Positions 1 to 9,030 of a DNA stretch of 52,405 bases are shown piece by piece. The DNA lies in assembly GCA_017549605.1 (NCBI GenBank), contig JAFYUH010000175.1:1-52405 (forward strand), given 5' to 3'. Made by a program: the position numbers and the translations under genes. The DNA comes from Bacteroidales bacterium. GTDB taxonomy: Bacteria > Bacteroidota > Bacteroidia > Bacteroidales > F082. Numbering within the stretch: the stretch's first letter is position 1; each line of letters begins with the position of its first letter. Under the pieces are notes generated by a model. The model made no database searches, was not told the origin of the DNA, and saw nothing but the letters and a program-made list of their open reading frames with translations.

Positions 1-64
1 AAAGACAATTAAAGAAATACATTCATTATTATAACAACGATCGAATCAAACTTAAATTAAAAGG

Positions 65-93
65 AAAGAGTCCGGTGCAATACCGAACTCTTT
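65..93 (-). terminator. Hairpin, possible terminator of the lpxD-like/efp group
   Basis: A 7-bp outer stem (AAAGAGT/ACTCTTT) and 4-bp inner stem (CGGT/ACCG) with one mismatch enclose a 5-base loop. On the minus strand it is followed by a C/T-rich then A+T-rich run. It lies about 120 bases past the lpxD-like stop codon, so the assignment is an inference from position and shape. Confidence 0.45.
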
Positions 94-166
94 ATACGTA
101 AACTGTTTTATTAATCCGTCCAACTTTTTGGGGTCAGATCAAACTCTTTGGTCTTTTTTATCTATG

Positions 167-212
167 AGTCCGACTTGTCTTGGTGACTTAGTGACTCGGC
201 GACTTGGTGTCT
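167..212. repeat. Short-period repeat, GACTTGGT family
   Basis: Degenerate 7-8 bp units of the type GACTTGGT / GACTTAGT / GACTCGGC run up to the stop codon of the lpxD-like gene. It is one of several unrelated short-period repeat families in this window's intergenic spaces. Confidence 0.6.
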
Positions 213-1133
213 TTATTTATTTGTAAGCGCCTTGATAGTCGCTATTTCTCTCCATTTCTTTCTAGCTTCATCAGCTGGAACTCCGAAGTAAGTCATGCCC
301 GGTGTTGTGTCTTTATCGACGCCAGAATAAGCGAGCACCACTGTTCCTTCAGCGATAACGAGATCTTTGTTGACAGATGCCATTGCCCAGATGGAAACGT
401 TGTCTTTCACCACTGTCACACCTCCTACTGAAGCATGAGCGCCGAGGAAGCAGTTCTTTCCGAGTTTTGCATCGTGGCCAATCTGAACGAAGTTGTCCAT
501 TTTGGTTCCTTTGCCAACGATGGTGTCGCTTGTAACGCCTATGTCAACGCAGCAGCAGGCACCTATTTCCACATCATCTTCAATAATGACTCTTCCGCAA
601 GATTCAAATTTCACGAAGCCATCAGGACGACGTTGGAAATAACAAGCATCACCGCCGATAACACTGCCACTCTGAATTATTACATTATCACCAATTATAA
701 CGTGATTGTAAATCGTGACATTTGGGTGGATGATACAATTTTTTCCAATCTTAACTCTGTCGCCGACAAAAACTCCTGGTTCTATGATAGTGCCTTCACC
801 AATCTCAGCTTTAGGACCTATCATCGCTGTTGCAGGCTCAAATCTACGATAAGACAATATAAGCTTGTTGAAAGCGTCTAATGGACTATCGTGAATGATT
901 AAAGCTTTACCTTCAGGACATTCAACATCTTCACTGTTGATGATGATTGTTGTTGCAGCAGAAGTTAAAGCCTTTTTGTAATATTTGGGATGATCTACAA
1001 AAGTGATATCGCCAGGTTCAACTTCATGGATTTCATTAAGACCGGAGATCACAAAGTTAGGATCTCCGATCGTTTTCTTTGCTCCAACATAGTCAGCGAC
1101 GCACTTAAGAGTCGTATGTGGATTTATTTTCAT
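213..1133 (-). CDS. lpxD: LpxD-like UDP-3-O-acyl-glucosamine N-acyltransferase
   Basis: A 306-residue left-handed beta-helix acyltransferase of the LpxD family, which N-acylates UDP-3-O-acylglucosamine in lipid A synthesis. Hexapeptide repeats (IGEGTIIEPG, VGDRVKIGKN, IGDNVIIQSG) fill residues about 105-255 after an N-terminal LpxD-type uridine-binding domain. His220 in VQIGHDAKLG matches the family's catalytic histidine. It lies 9 bases after efp. In Bacteroidota an additional LpxD-like gene next to efp is common, away from the main lpxD-lpxC-lpxA cluster, so this may be the paralogue rather than the housekeeping enzyme. Its acyl donor and exact sugar substrate cannot be read from sequence. 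Confidence 0.85.
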   Translation of the reverse strand: MKINPHTTLKCVADYVGAKKTIGDPNFVISGLNEIHEVEPGDITFVDHPKYYKKALTSAATTIIINSEDVECPEGKALIIHDSPLDAFNKLILSYRRFEPATAMIGPKAEIGEGTIIEPGVFVGDRVKIGKNCIIHPNVTIYNHVIIGDNVIIQSGSVIGGDACYFQRRPDGFVKFESCGRVIIEDDVEIGACCCVDIGVTSDTIVGKGTKMDNFVQIGHDAKLGKNCFLGAHASVGGVTVVKDNVSIWAMASVNKDLVIAEGTVVLAYSGVDKDTTPGMTYFGVPADEARKKWREIATIKALTNK

Positions 1134-1142
1134 TTAATTCAA

Positions 1143-1706
1143 TTATTTTACTCTTTCAGTGTATTCACCTGTACGAGTGTCTACTCTAATTTTATCGCCA
1201 GTGTTGATGAATAAAGGAACTCTAACTGTAGCGCCTGTTTCAACTGTGGCGTCTTTCATAGCGTTAGTTGCTGTATTGCCTTTTTCGCCTGGTTCTGTAT
1301 ATGTAACTTCCAAAACAGTCTTGATAGGTAATTCTGCGAAAAGAACTGTTTCTGTTGATGTGTCGAATACAACTTCACAAACATCGCTTTCTTTGAGGAA
1401 GTCAACACCTGTGATTAATTCTTTATTGAGAGGAATTTGTTCGTAGTCTTCTTGGTTCATGAAGATATAGTCATCACCTTCTTTGTAAAGATATTGATAT
1501 TGACGGCGTTCAACGCGTACGTCTTCTAATTTTTCACTGATGTCAAAACGGTGTTCTAATGTACGACCGTCAACAATGCTCTTCATTGTTACACGCATGA
1601 AAGTGTTACCTTTACCTGGTTTTACGTGTTGGAAATCAACGCAGAAATAAAGTTTTCCGTTGAAACGGATACATGTTCCTTTTTTAATGTCTTGTGAGTT
1701 AATCAT
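1143..1706 (-). CDS. efp: Translation elongation factor P
   Basis: At 187 residues this is full length for EF-P, which relieves ribosome stalling at polyproline. The N-terminal KOW-like domain carries the loop HVKPGKGNTF with Lys32 at the tip, the equivalent of the lysine modified in E. coli (K34). The two OB domains follow, ending with the conserved NTGDKIRVDTRTGEY element. No EpmA/EpmB/EpmC modifier is visible in the window. It has its own promoter candidate about 60 bases upstream and is co-directional with the lpxD-like gene 9 bases downstream. Confidence 0.96.
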   Translation of the reverse strand: MINSQDIKKGTCIRFNGKLYFCVDFQHVKPGKGNTFMRVTMKSIVDGRTLEHRFDISEKLEDVRVERRQYQYLYKEGDDYIFMNQEDYEQIPLNKELITGVDFLKESDVCEVVFDTSTETVLFAELPIKTVLEVTYTEPGEKGNTATNAMKDATVETGATVRVPLFINTGDKIRVDTRTGEYTERVK

Positions 1707-1768
1707 ATTATTTAATTCTATAAATTATTATTGTTCTTTTATTTTAAATAAATCAATAGTTTATGCTA

Positions 1769-1798
1769 CAAAAATACAAAAAAAAAGCATTAAAACAA
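1769..1798 (-). promoter_or_regulatory. Bacteroidota-type promoter for efp
   Basis: On the minus strand a TATTTTTG box (1769-1776) fits the -7 consensus TAnnTTTG, and a TTG (1796-1798) lies 19 bases upstream as the -33 element. The predicted leader is about 55 bases. The match is read directly; promoter activity is inferred from the known consensus. Confidence 0.6.
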
Positions 1799-1810
1799 GT
1801 TTTAGCTTGA

Positions 1811-2098
1811 TTAAATTATGACAATATCTTTCAAAAGATCTGTCCCTGTGACTCTGTTAATATTTCTTAACAAAATCGTCTTGGAATACATCAATTCGTT
1901 TCTTAAAGAATCGGCATCAACCTTTACATACAATATGCCTTTTGTGATTCTAAGATCTAATGTGTGCGCCGCGATAAATCCACCGACGACACTTTTCCAT
2001 GACTCGATGATCTTCATCTCGTCGAGGCTGTTCTCTCTATGATGGCGTTTGTAAAACTCGCTTATCAATTCCGCCAATGTGTATCCGTCTTCATTCAT
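1811..2098 (-). CDS. DUF721 (DciA-like) protein
   Basis: A 95-residue protein of the DUF721 family, recognisable by the W-x-x-VVG-x-x-AAHT stretch and the beta-strand region ILYVKVDADSLRNEL. DciA proteins of this family act as ancestral loaders of the replicative helicase DnaB, but Bacteroidota members are short and their role is less established. Its start overlaps the recF stop by 8 bases, so the two are probably translationally coupled. That fits a replication/repair role. Confidence 0.75.
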   Translation of the reverse strand: MNEDGYTLAELISEFYKRHHRENSLDEMKIIESWKSVVGGFIAAHTLDLRITKGILYVKVDADSLRNELMYSKTILLRNINRVTGTDLLKDIVII

Positions 2099-3203
2099 CG
2101 TCAGTAGAAATTATTCCGTTATTAACTTTAAAAATCTTATGGTTCACGACAGTATTATCCATCAAATATTTGATTCTTTGACGTTGGGTGTCTGTGATGA
2201 ACACCTGTCCGAAGTGATCGTTGCCGACAAGTTTCACAAGTTGAGCGACTCTGTTATCATCTAGCTTGTCGAAAATATCGTCCAAAAGCAATATCGGCTT
2301 ATGTCCTATTTTCTTGTAGTTGAAGTCAAACTGTGCAAGCTTTATCGCTATCACAAACGACTTCTGCTGTCCTTGTGAAGCAAATTGTTTCACTGGATGG
2401 TCGTTGATAAGAAATGTCAGATCATCTTTATGAATGCCGACATTGGTATATGTGCTGTATCTGTCGTGGTTGAGGCTCTCTGCCAGCAGTTCTTCGTAAG
2501 GTCTTTCGTTAAGCGCTGAGTTATAAGTTATAGCGACTCTTTCGTTTGTGCCGGACACGATTTCGTAATATTCCTGAAAGACAGGCACAAACTCTTTTAA
2601 AAACGTATTTCTTTTCTCATTGATAGGAATCGCATTCTGAATAAGTTGATGGTTCCACATCTCCAATAATGTATCATCCCATATTCTGTTTTCTGAAAAA
2701 AACTTAAGCTGTTTATTTCTTTGCTGCAGCGCTTTGTTATAATTTAAAAGGCTATTGAGATATGATGCGTCAAATTGAGAAATGACACCATCGATGAACT
2801 TACGTCTCAATTCGCTGCCATTGTTGATCAGGTCGCTGTCGTAAGGCGATATCATTACCAAAGGGATTTTGCCTATATGGTCAGCGAGGCGTTCGTATTC
2901 TTTCTTGTCGCATTTGAACGACTTCTTCGAACTGCTTTTCTGTACGCAGGAAATTGTATGAAGCTCGTCATTGTCGAAGTGGAAGTCGCCGTGTATGGCA
3001 AAGAATTCCTCTCCGTGACGTATGTTTTGCCTATCTGTTAAGGTGAAATAGCTTTTGCAAAAAGCCAGATAATATATTGAATCCAAGATGTTTGTCTTGC
3101 CTGCAGCATTGAGTCCTACGAAGCAGTTGATCTTCTCTGACAAGGACAGATCTGCAGATTGACAATTTTTAAAATTGCTTAGCTTTAACTCTTGAAGATA
3201 CAT
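2091..3203 (-). CDS. recF: DNA replication and repair protein RecF
   Basis: A 370-residue SMC-like ABC ATPase. The Walker A motif is GLNAAGKTN (residues 30-38), the ABC signature region is FASQGQQKSFVIAIKLAQ, and Walker B is ILLLDDIFDKLD near residue 305, all in the expected order. RecF with RecO and RecR loads RecA at gaps; recR lies at 36625 in the same window. The gene starts 6 bases after porQ and overlaps the DUF721 gene, a common Bacteroidota arrangement. Confidence 0.95.
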   Translation of the reverse strand: MYLQELKLSNFKNCQSADLSLSEKINCFVGLNAAGKTNILDSIYYLAFCKSYFTLTDRQNIRHGEEFFAIHGDFHFDNDELHTISCVQKSSSKKSFKCDKKEYERLADHIGKIPLVMISPYDSDLINNGSELRRKFIDGVISQFDASYLNSLLNYNKALQQRNKQLKFFSENRIWDDTLLEMWNHQLIQNAIPINEKRNTFLKEFVPVFQEYYEIVSGTNERVAITYNSALNERPYEELLAESLNHDRYSTYTNVGIHKDDLTFLINDHPVKQFASQGQQKSFVIAIKLAQFDFNYKKIGHKPILLLDDIFDKLDDNRVAQLVKLVGNDHFGQVFITDTQRQRIKYLMDNTVVNHKIFKVNNGIISTDDE

Positions 3204-3209
3204 TATTTA

Positions 3210-4256
3210 TCAATGTTTTTTGAAGCTGTCTAAATTTGTTGTTATTGTAAGGAAGTTTGGTGATCCGTGGATGTGCATCTCTGAACGAGAATAGCTTATG
3301 TTGAATTTATAAACGTTTATAGCAACGCCATAAGACAAGCCGACAGCTCCTTTCTTGGTAGGGCTTTTCATATTTTGACGCAATCCGTAATTGTAACCGA
3401 CTCGCAATGTCAAGTTTTTGCCCAAATTTAATTCGCCAGCAGCCACAACATGTCTGAAGAGATTTTCTGACAACTCATCAATTTTGTTTTTCTTTTTCAT
3501 CTCCCCTGTCATCGGATCGTAATTGTTTTCAAGATCCAAAGGATCGTCATAAGTCAGATCCCATCTTTGAAGATTGTCGTAAACAAAGATGAATGTAAGC
3601 GGTAGATGTTCTAATTTCTTAGAAGCTCCGACCTGCATCTTGAAAGGCAATTCGCTTCTAAAGCTTTGATAGTTATTATAAAGTTCAGAACCGATATTAC
3701 GTGCTACCAAAGAAAACACCCAATTGTCTTTGTTTACATAAGTGGCTGCAACGTCTACAGCCAAAGCAAATGATGCGTTGTTTTCGTACTGAAGTCCAGC
3801 GAATTTTAAATTGGAACCTATGCTGAGTCTTTCGTTAAGCTGACGTCCCCAGCCAATATTTATTATGTAATCTGATACTGAAAACATTACGTTGTCTTGG
3901 ATTCCAGTTTCATCTGCATAATAAAAAGTTCCGTAATCGTTGTACTGTACTGAAGCTACAAAACTTCCTATTTTGTCGAATGTTCTTCCATATTGTATCG
4001 ACGCGATGTTTATATCGTTATAATAATCGACATACGAAAGCGATATGGAGTTGTTCATCTTTGGGTTTATCAAAGAAGGATTTGATACAACAGTCTGTAT
4101 GTCTGAACCTTGTATTGGAACAATGGTTCCGCCTAAGGCTGCCACTCTCGATGAACTTGTCATGTTTAAAAAGTTATACGTACCGTCTTTCTGTTGAGCG
4201 AAACTAATCGCTGTCAACGACAAAAAGACTAATAGTATGTATAACTTTTTTCTCAT
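3210..4256 (-). CDS. porQ: Type IX secretion system protein PorQ
   Basis: A 348-residue protein with a cleavable signal peptide (hydrophobic 4-20, ending SFAQQ) and an alternating beta-barrel-like pattern. The early block YNFLNMTSSSRVAALGG followed by NPSLINPKMNNSISLSYVDYY is typical of PorQ. PorQ is an outer-membrane component linked to PorU/PorV/PorZ in the attachment complex of the type IX secretion system. Its presence implies that T9SS cargo with C-terminal sorting domains exists elsewhere in the genome. It sits between nusB and recF in a co-directional run. Confidence 0.85.
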   Translation of the reverse strand: MRKKLYILLVFLSLTAISFAQQKDGTYNFLNMTSSSRVAALGGTIVPIQGSDIQTVVSNPSLINPKMNNSISLSYVDYYNDINIASIQYGRTFDKIGSFVASVQYNDYGTFYYADETGIQDNVMFSVSDYIINIGWGRQLNERLSIGSNLKFAGLQYENNASFALAVDVAATYVNKDNWVFSLVARNIGSELYNNYQSFRSELPFKMQVGASKKLEHLPLTFIFVYDNLQRWDLTYDDPLDLENNYDPMTGEMKKKNKIDELSENLFRHVVAAGELNLGKNLTLRVGYNYGLRQNMKSPTKKGAVGLSYGVAINVYKFNISYSRSEMHIHGSPNFLTITTNLDSFKKH

Positions 4257-4299
4257 GATTCTAATTTTATTGGTAAACGAAATATAGTCTTAATTATTA

Positions 4300-5262
4300 T
4301 TAAGAATCCAACAAACCTATACCTTTTTTAACAATAACGTTTTCTTCGTTAAGCTTCTTTAATATTCTATCTAAAATACCGTTGACGAATACCTTGCTCT
4401 TAGGAGTGCTGAAATATTTTGATATTTCAATGTATTCATTCATAGTCACTTTAACAGGAATATATGGGAAGCAATGGAATTCTGTCAATGCCATTTTCAA
4501 GATAATCATATCCATGACACAGACGCGTTCTTTTTCCCAGTTAGATGTGTTAGAACCAACTAATTTGCCATATTCCTCATCATGTCTGATGACTTCTTTG
4601 AATAACTTCTTAACGAATTCCTTATCTTCATTGACTGGGTCGTTTTCTGTCTTGTAGATTGTTGGAAGTAAAGATGTTTCATTAAAGCTTGCCTTCAAGT
4701 CTGAGAAGAATTTCACCAACATTGATGTAACTAAATGATAATCATCAACGAAGAAGATGCTCTTTTCTTCATAGAAATCTTGCAACAACTCAAGTTCTGA
4801 GAAATATTCAGTTATCATTTTGACGATGAACTTCTTGTCGTGCTCGAAACTGTTGTTTTCGTCAGACATATAGTCTTGATATTCTTGAGTGTTACGCATC
4901 ATATTATAATAGTTTCTTATAATATCTTGATGGTCAGCCCAATTGATCTTGAGTCTTTCTTCTTCTCTACAGAGGTCTTTGTTGTTTTCAAGAACATTTA
5001 AAACTCTGTTTTCAACATAACGCATGTTAGGATTCAAATCTTCTTTTGTAGGGAAGTTCTTGCGTTTGTTTTCTTCTATTCTATTTTCTGCGAAACGTTT
5101 TGTTTCAACAAGAAAAGAGAGTTGCCATACGAATAACTCGTGCATTTTGTCAATGCTTTCAAGTAAGTGTTTTACACCTGATTCAATTTGTTCTTCGCCT
5201 GATCCTAAGTAAGCATAAATTGCTTGCAAGACCTTAACTCTTAAAAACCTTCTGTTTATCAT
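4300..5262 (-). CDS. nusB: Transcription antitermination factor NusB (long form)
   Basis: A 320-residue NusB homologue. It opens with MINRRFLRVKVLQAIYAYL, the NusB N-terminal helix. The C-terminal segment (about 185-315) contains DMIILKMALTEFHCFPYIPVKVTMNEYIEISKYF split over the NusB fold, followed by KVFVNGILDRI. Bacteroidota NusB proteins are about twice the length of the E. coli protein (139 residues) owing to a helical insertion. NusB works with NusE in antitermination of rRNA operons. It is 21 bases downstream of the glycosyltransferase stop, probably co-transcribed. Confidence 0.9.
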   Translation of the reverse strand: MINRRFLRVKVLQAIYAYLGSGEEQIESGVKHLLESIDKMHELFVWQLSFLVETKRFAENRIEENKRKNFPTKEDLNPNMRYVENRVLNVLENNKDLCREEERLKINWADHQDIIRNYYNMMRNTQEYQDYMSDENNSFEHDKKFIVKMITEYFSELELLQDFYEEKSIFFVDDYHLVTSMLVKFFSDLKASFNETSLLPTIYKTENDPVNEDKEFVKKLFKEVIRHDEEYGKLVGSNTSNWEKERVCVMDMIILKMALTEFHCFPYIPVKVTMNEYIEISKYFSTPKSKVFVNGILDRILKKLNEENVIVKKGIGLLDS

Positions 5263-5283
5263 ATTAATTATCTTTAATGTTAC

Positions 5284-7236
5284 TTATTTTCTTAAAGCTC
5301 TTAAAAAGAAATGTATGTCTTTCGACAAAGAATAATCTCTTGCATACATGAGATTTAGATGTTCCTTCTCTTCTTCTGTCAAACCGTTTCTGCTTATGCT
5401 AGCAGATGGGTCAAAGATGCCCTTCTTGATTTTTGGAAGCTTTGATCTTTCATGGTCTTTTACATCGCAATAACCTATCCAAGAATACTTTCCGAACAAT
5501 ACTTTAAAGCAGCTCTTTAAGAATTTGAAAGGCTTGTTAATGAATAAAGCTATGAAAATCCAGAACACAATTCCCATTGCAGATGAGATGATGTCGAATA
5601 GACGTTTCTTTCTTTTATTGGAAGTTGTACTTATTGTTTTAATATCTATTGTATAGAGATCGCCTCTTGTGTTGATTGAGTTACTGCCGATGATTGACAA
5701 TGTGTCTTCCGGTGCAATCTTATAATCGAGAGAAGAATGCCACTCTTCCATCTTGTCGATAATCAGCTGGTGTGACAAATCTTTTGAGCAGAATATGATT
5801 TCGTTAATCTTATAAATGTCGATGATATCTGGCACCTGATGCAAGTTGCCGAGGTAATTTTCCGGTACGTCTTTATCATCGAATGGACTTATCAATCCGA
5901 TGAAGTCAGGTTTTATGGAAGTGCTTTGCAAAAGATTTTGAACACGTTGTGTTTCCTCTTCGCTGCCAATCACAAGGAAACGTTTCTTTGCATTTTTGCC
6001 ATATTGGAAACTAGGACGTTTCAACAAATATCCAATCCATCTTGTGAAGCTCATTTCAGCAGCAACCCATATCATACCAAAAAGAATCAAGGCGCGTGAG
6101 AATCGCAATTGTTCTGGCAATAATGCATATAGAATCAAGATAAGCAAACTTCCTAAGAAAACACCACCAGCAGCCGGAGCGATTTTGTATGGCTTGTCAT
6201 AACCTCCAGAGAAATAAGACGTTAATAACCATATTAAGAGATAAATTGGAAGTATTATTGTGAACAATATTGTCGGATAAGTGCCGCTTCCGTCATAGAC
6301 CATCATATTGCCCCAAAAATATCCAATGGCGGCGAGGCCTGAATAACCTAAGACTGTATCTATCAGTGGCTGAACGGCTTTGCTAAAAAACTGTGATAAC
6401 AGAGCCAGGAAAGCCTTGAAATATATAGCTATGTTAATGAAAAACGAGAATGTCTTTGCACCATTATTGGCAAAGTGTTTCTTGACGAAGATTTCCATTG
6501 CCTTATAGAAAACGAGTACGTAGTTCACGCTTGTTTTCTTGGTGCTCTCGCCTTTATAGTGTATAATTCTTGTTTTTGGATAGTAGTAGTTTTTATATCC
6601 GGCCAGCGTTATTCTGTAAGACAAGTCAATATCTTCACCGTACATAAAGAATGTCTCATCAAGAAGTCCGCATTTGTCCAATGTCTCTCGGCGCATAAGC
6701 ATGAAAGCGCCTGCCAAAATCTCAACTTCGTTAATTTCGTCATTATCAAGGTGGCCCATGTAATAGCTCGCGAAACGTTTTGAATGAGGGAATAGTTTTG
6801 CCAGACCGAACATTTTGTAGAATGCAGTTGCTGGTGTTGGAAGTCCGCGTTTTGACTCTGGAAGGAATCTGCCTTTTCCATCGACCATCTTGACACCGAG
6901 GCCGCCAGCATCTGGATGTGAGTCCATGAATTCTATTGTCTTGGTGAATGTGTCGTCTTCAACGACAGTGTCTGGGTTAAGCAACAAGACATACTCGCCT
7001 GTCGAAATTCTAATCGCTTGGTTATTAGCGCGACTGAATCCAACATTGTCTTTGTTTGCAATTACTTTTACTTCAGGAAATTTTTCCGCGAGCATTTTAA
7101 GAGATCCGTCAACTGAGTTGTTATCAACAACATAAACCTCAGCATCTATATTGGCAATGGCTTTTCTGACTGAGAAAAGACACTGCTCGAGGAAATGCTC
7201 GACATTATAATTTACTATGACGATAGATAACTTCAT
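5284..7236 (-). CDS. GT2 glycosyltransferase fused to a PHPT-like membrane module
   Basis: A 650-residue fusion. Residues 1-250 are a GT-A family 2 domain (SIVIVNYNVEHFL start, nucleotide-binding VDNN, metal-site region LLLNPDTVVE, later GEDIDLSYR). Residues about 265-415 carry roughly five membrane segments. A Rossmann-like domain follows (KKRFLVIGSEEE, about 417). The C-terminus (KRLFDIISSAMG, SWIGYCDVK, DYSLSKDIHFFLRALR) resembles a shortened bacterial sugar transferase that places a sugar phosphate on undecaprenyl phosphate, but without its catalytic middle. It probably adds a sugar to a lipid-linked glycan. The divergent neighbours (glycan protein and flippase) support surface polysaccharide assembly. 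Confidence 0.78.
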   Translation of the reverse strand: MKLSIVIVNYNVEHFLEQCLFSVRKAIANIDAEVYVVDNNSVDGSLKMLAEKFPEVKVIANKDNVGFSRANNQAIRISTGEYVLLLNPDTVVEDDTFTKTIEFMDSHPDAGGLGVKMVDGKGRFLPESKRGLPTPATAFYKMFGLAKLFPHSKRFASYYMGHLDNDEINEVEILAGAFMLMRRETLDKCGLLDETFFMYGEDIDLSYRITLAGYKNYYYPKTRIIHYKGESTKKTSVNYVLVFYKAMEIFVKKHFANNGAKTFSFFINIAIYFKAFLALLSQFFSKAVQPLIDTVLGYSGLAAIGYFWGNMMVYDGSGTYPTILFTIILPIYLLIWLLTSYFSGGYDKPYKIAPAAGGVFLGSLLILILYALLPEQLRFSRALILFGMIWVAAEMSFTRWIGYLLKRPSFQYGKNAKKRFLVIGSEEETQRVQNLLQSTSIKPDFIGLISPFDDKDVPENYLGNLHQVPDIIDIYKINEIIFCSKDLSHQLIIDKMEEWHSSLDYKIAPEDTLSIIGSNSINTRGDLYTIDIKTISTTSNKRKKRLFDIISSAMGIVFWIFIALFINKPFKFLKSCFKVLFGKYSWIGYCDVKDHERSKLPKIKKGIFDPSASISRNGLTEEEKEHLNLMYARDYSLSKDIHFFLRALRK

Positions 7237-7252
7237 GAACCAAATTGATGTG

Positions 7253-7260
7253 CAAAAATA
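7253..7260 (-). promoter_or_regulatory. -7 box for the GT2 gene
   Basis: TATTTTTG on the minus strand matches TAnnTTTG and ends 16 bases before the GT2 start codon. No convincing TTG was found at -33. It forms a divergent promoter pair with the plus-strand box at 7342-7349. Confidence 0.5.
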
Positions 7261-7315
7261 ATGATTTTTCCTACCGAAACAGAGGTTTCAGGCAGTTTTT
7301 TTTTATTGTCTAAAA

Positions 7316-7349
7316 TTGTTGAGAAATTATTCATAAAATTGTATTTTTG
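7316..7349 (+). promoter_or_regulatory. Promoter for the formyltransferase-fold gene
   Basis: TATTTTTG at 7342-7349 matches the -7 consensus, with TTG at 7316-7318 (gap 23). It ends 16 bases before ATG 7366. It therefore lies inside the open frame that extends upstream to 7261, which argues for the internal start. Confidence 0.6.
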
Positions 7350-7365
7350 CGTAAATTTTAATCTG

Positions 7366-9030
7366 ATGGAAAATAAGAAAAAATCACTTCGTTTTGGCTT
7401 GATGATTAACAGCTTGACTGTTGCATCTTGGCAATATGACACCATCAAATTACTGATGGATAACGGAATGAAGTTAGCTCTTATTATCCAAAATACAGAT
7501 GAAACTCCTGCATCAGGTCTATTGGATAAAGTCAAGAACTATCCGTATCGAAGAGTTTTGTACAGAGTATGGAGCAGATTTTTCTTCAAACCAAGAAGCA
7601 AATATCCCGCTGATATAACGGAACTTACGAAAGATATCCCAACTATATTTTGCAAACCGATAATCAAAGGCATCTCTACATATTTTGAAGAGATCGACAT
7701 ACAGGAAATTCGTAATCAGAATCTTGATTTCATACTTCGTTTCGGTTTTGACATTGTCCGTGGCGAAGTGCTGAACGTTGCAAAATACGGCATCTGGTCT
7801 TACCATCATGACGATGAGAGAGTTGTAAGAGGTGGCCCTCCTGGATTTTGGGAATTTATGAAGAAAATCCCTAGCAATGGCGTTATCTTACAACGGCTTA
7901 CAAATAGCCTTGACAAAGGCATAATCCTAAAGAAAGTTCATTTCAGGACGATACTTCATAGTTACAAGGCACATCTGGACCAATTGTTTTTCGGTGCTTC
8001 GATATTGCCTTTACAGGTATGTAAGGATTTGATAAACAATGATACGCTAAAAGGTGAACAATCCAATTCCGAAGCTCCATTGCTTTATCCTCCTGTCAAC
8101 ATCAAAATGGTTCAATATTTTTGGAAGTCGGTATGGAGAAGAGTCGGTTTTCATCTCAACGACCTTTTCAGACAAGAGGATTGGAATGTAGGTTTCTGCG
8201 AAAGCACCATGGAGGAGTTTATTGATAGCAAAGATAAAAACTCTCTTAATATTCAATGGTTTAAGAAACCTAGAAGGAATTGTTATTTTGCTGATCCTTT
8301 CATCATCAAGACTGAAAAAGACACTTATATCTTCTTTGAATGGTATTCATATCCTAAAGGAAAAGCTGATTTAGCGGTTGCATTAAAATCAGAAGGTTTT
8401 AAGAAATATCATAAGCTGACGAATTTCAAAGAACATCGCTCCTACCCTTATGTGTTTGAGTACGAGAACGCAATTTATTGTTTGCCTGAAGCTAATGCAA
8501 CAAAACAAGTGACTTTATATCGTTTTGATGAAAATAAATTGGCTTTTGAAAAAGATTCTGTTTTGCTCGACGGCTTCCCTATTGTCGATGCTACATTGTA
8601 TCGACAAGATGACAAATGGTTTATGTTTTTGGTAAATCAGAAGAACTCGCACACTCATCTTGAGATTTACTATTCAGAAAATCTAAGAGGGCCATATCTG
8701 CCTCATGACAATAATCCAGTTATGATTGATTGCAGCAAAGCTCGTCCTGCCGGCAAGATTTTCACTTATAAGGGAAAAACGATACGTCCGTCGCAAAACT
8801 GTACCGAACATTATGGACAAGCCATCACCTTAGAAGAGATAGAATCGCTGACTGAAAAACAATTTGTGACAAAAGAATTTGGAAGCATATCGCCAATAGA
8901 AAACAGCGATTACGACAAAGGAATTCACACAATAAACAGTGACGACAACATCGTTGTTTTTGATGGAAAGAGGTTCGTTTTTACATTTTATGGTTTTAAA
9001 CAACAACTTAAACAAAAGATACATAAATAA
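7366..9030 (+). CDS. Formyltransferase-fold plus beta-propeller glycan protein
   Basis: A 554-residue protein from the chosen ATG at 7366; an upstream start at 7261 would cross the promoter. The N-terminal ~210 residues have a methionyl-tRNA-formyltransferase-like fold, with RFGFDIVRGEVLNVAKYG and WSYHHDDERVVRGGPPG where formyltransferases keep their catalytic region. The C-terminal half (from about WFKKPRRNCYFADPF) looks like the five-bladed propeller of glucosamine inositolphosphorylceramide transferase (GINT1-N) proteins: YFADPF, SYPYVFEYENAIYCLPE, DATLYRQDDKWFMF, RPAGKIF. It is flanked by a GT2 fusion and a Wzx flippase, and abuts the latter with no gap. A role in sugar formylation or surface glycan synthesis is inferred, not shown. 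Confidence 0.7.
   Translation: MENKKKSLRFGLMINSLTVASWQYDTIKLLMDNGMKLALIIQNTDETPASGLLDKVKNYPYRRVLYRVWSRFFFKPRSKYPADITELTKDIPTIFCKPIIKGISTYFEEIDIQEIRNQNLDFILRFGFDIVRGEVLNVAKYGIWSYHHDDERVVRGGPPGFWEFMKKIPSNGVILQRLTNSLDKGIILKKVHFRTILHSYKAHLDQLFFGASILPLQVCKDLINNDTLKGEQSNSEAPLLYPPVNIKMVQYFWKSVWRRVGFHLNDLFRQEDWNVGFCESTMEEFIDSKDKNSLNIQWFKKPRRNCYFADPFIIKTEKDTYIFFEWYSYPKGKADLAVALKSEGFKKYHKLTNFKEHRSYPYVFEYENAIYCLPEANATKQVTLYRFDENKLAFEKDSVLLDGFPIVDATLYRQDDKWFMFLVNQKNSHTHLEIYYSENLRGPYLPHDNNPVMIDCSKARPAGKIFTYKGKTIRPSQNCTEHYGQAITLEEIESLTEKQFVTKEFGSISPIENSDYDKGIHTINSDDNIVVFDGKRFVFTFYGFKQQLKQKIHK

Noticed and set aside
7261..7365. N-terminal extension of the formyltransferase-fold gene
   Set aside because: The extension spans both divergent -7 boxes and looks non-coding; ATG 7366 follows a good promoter.
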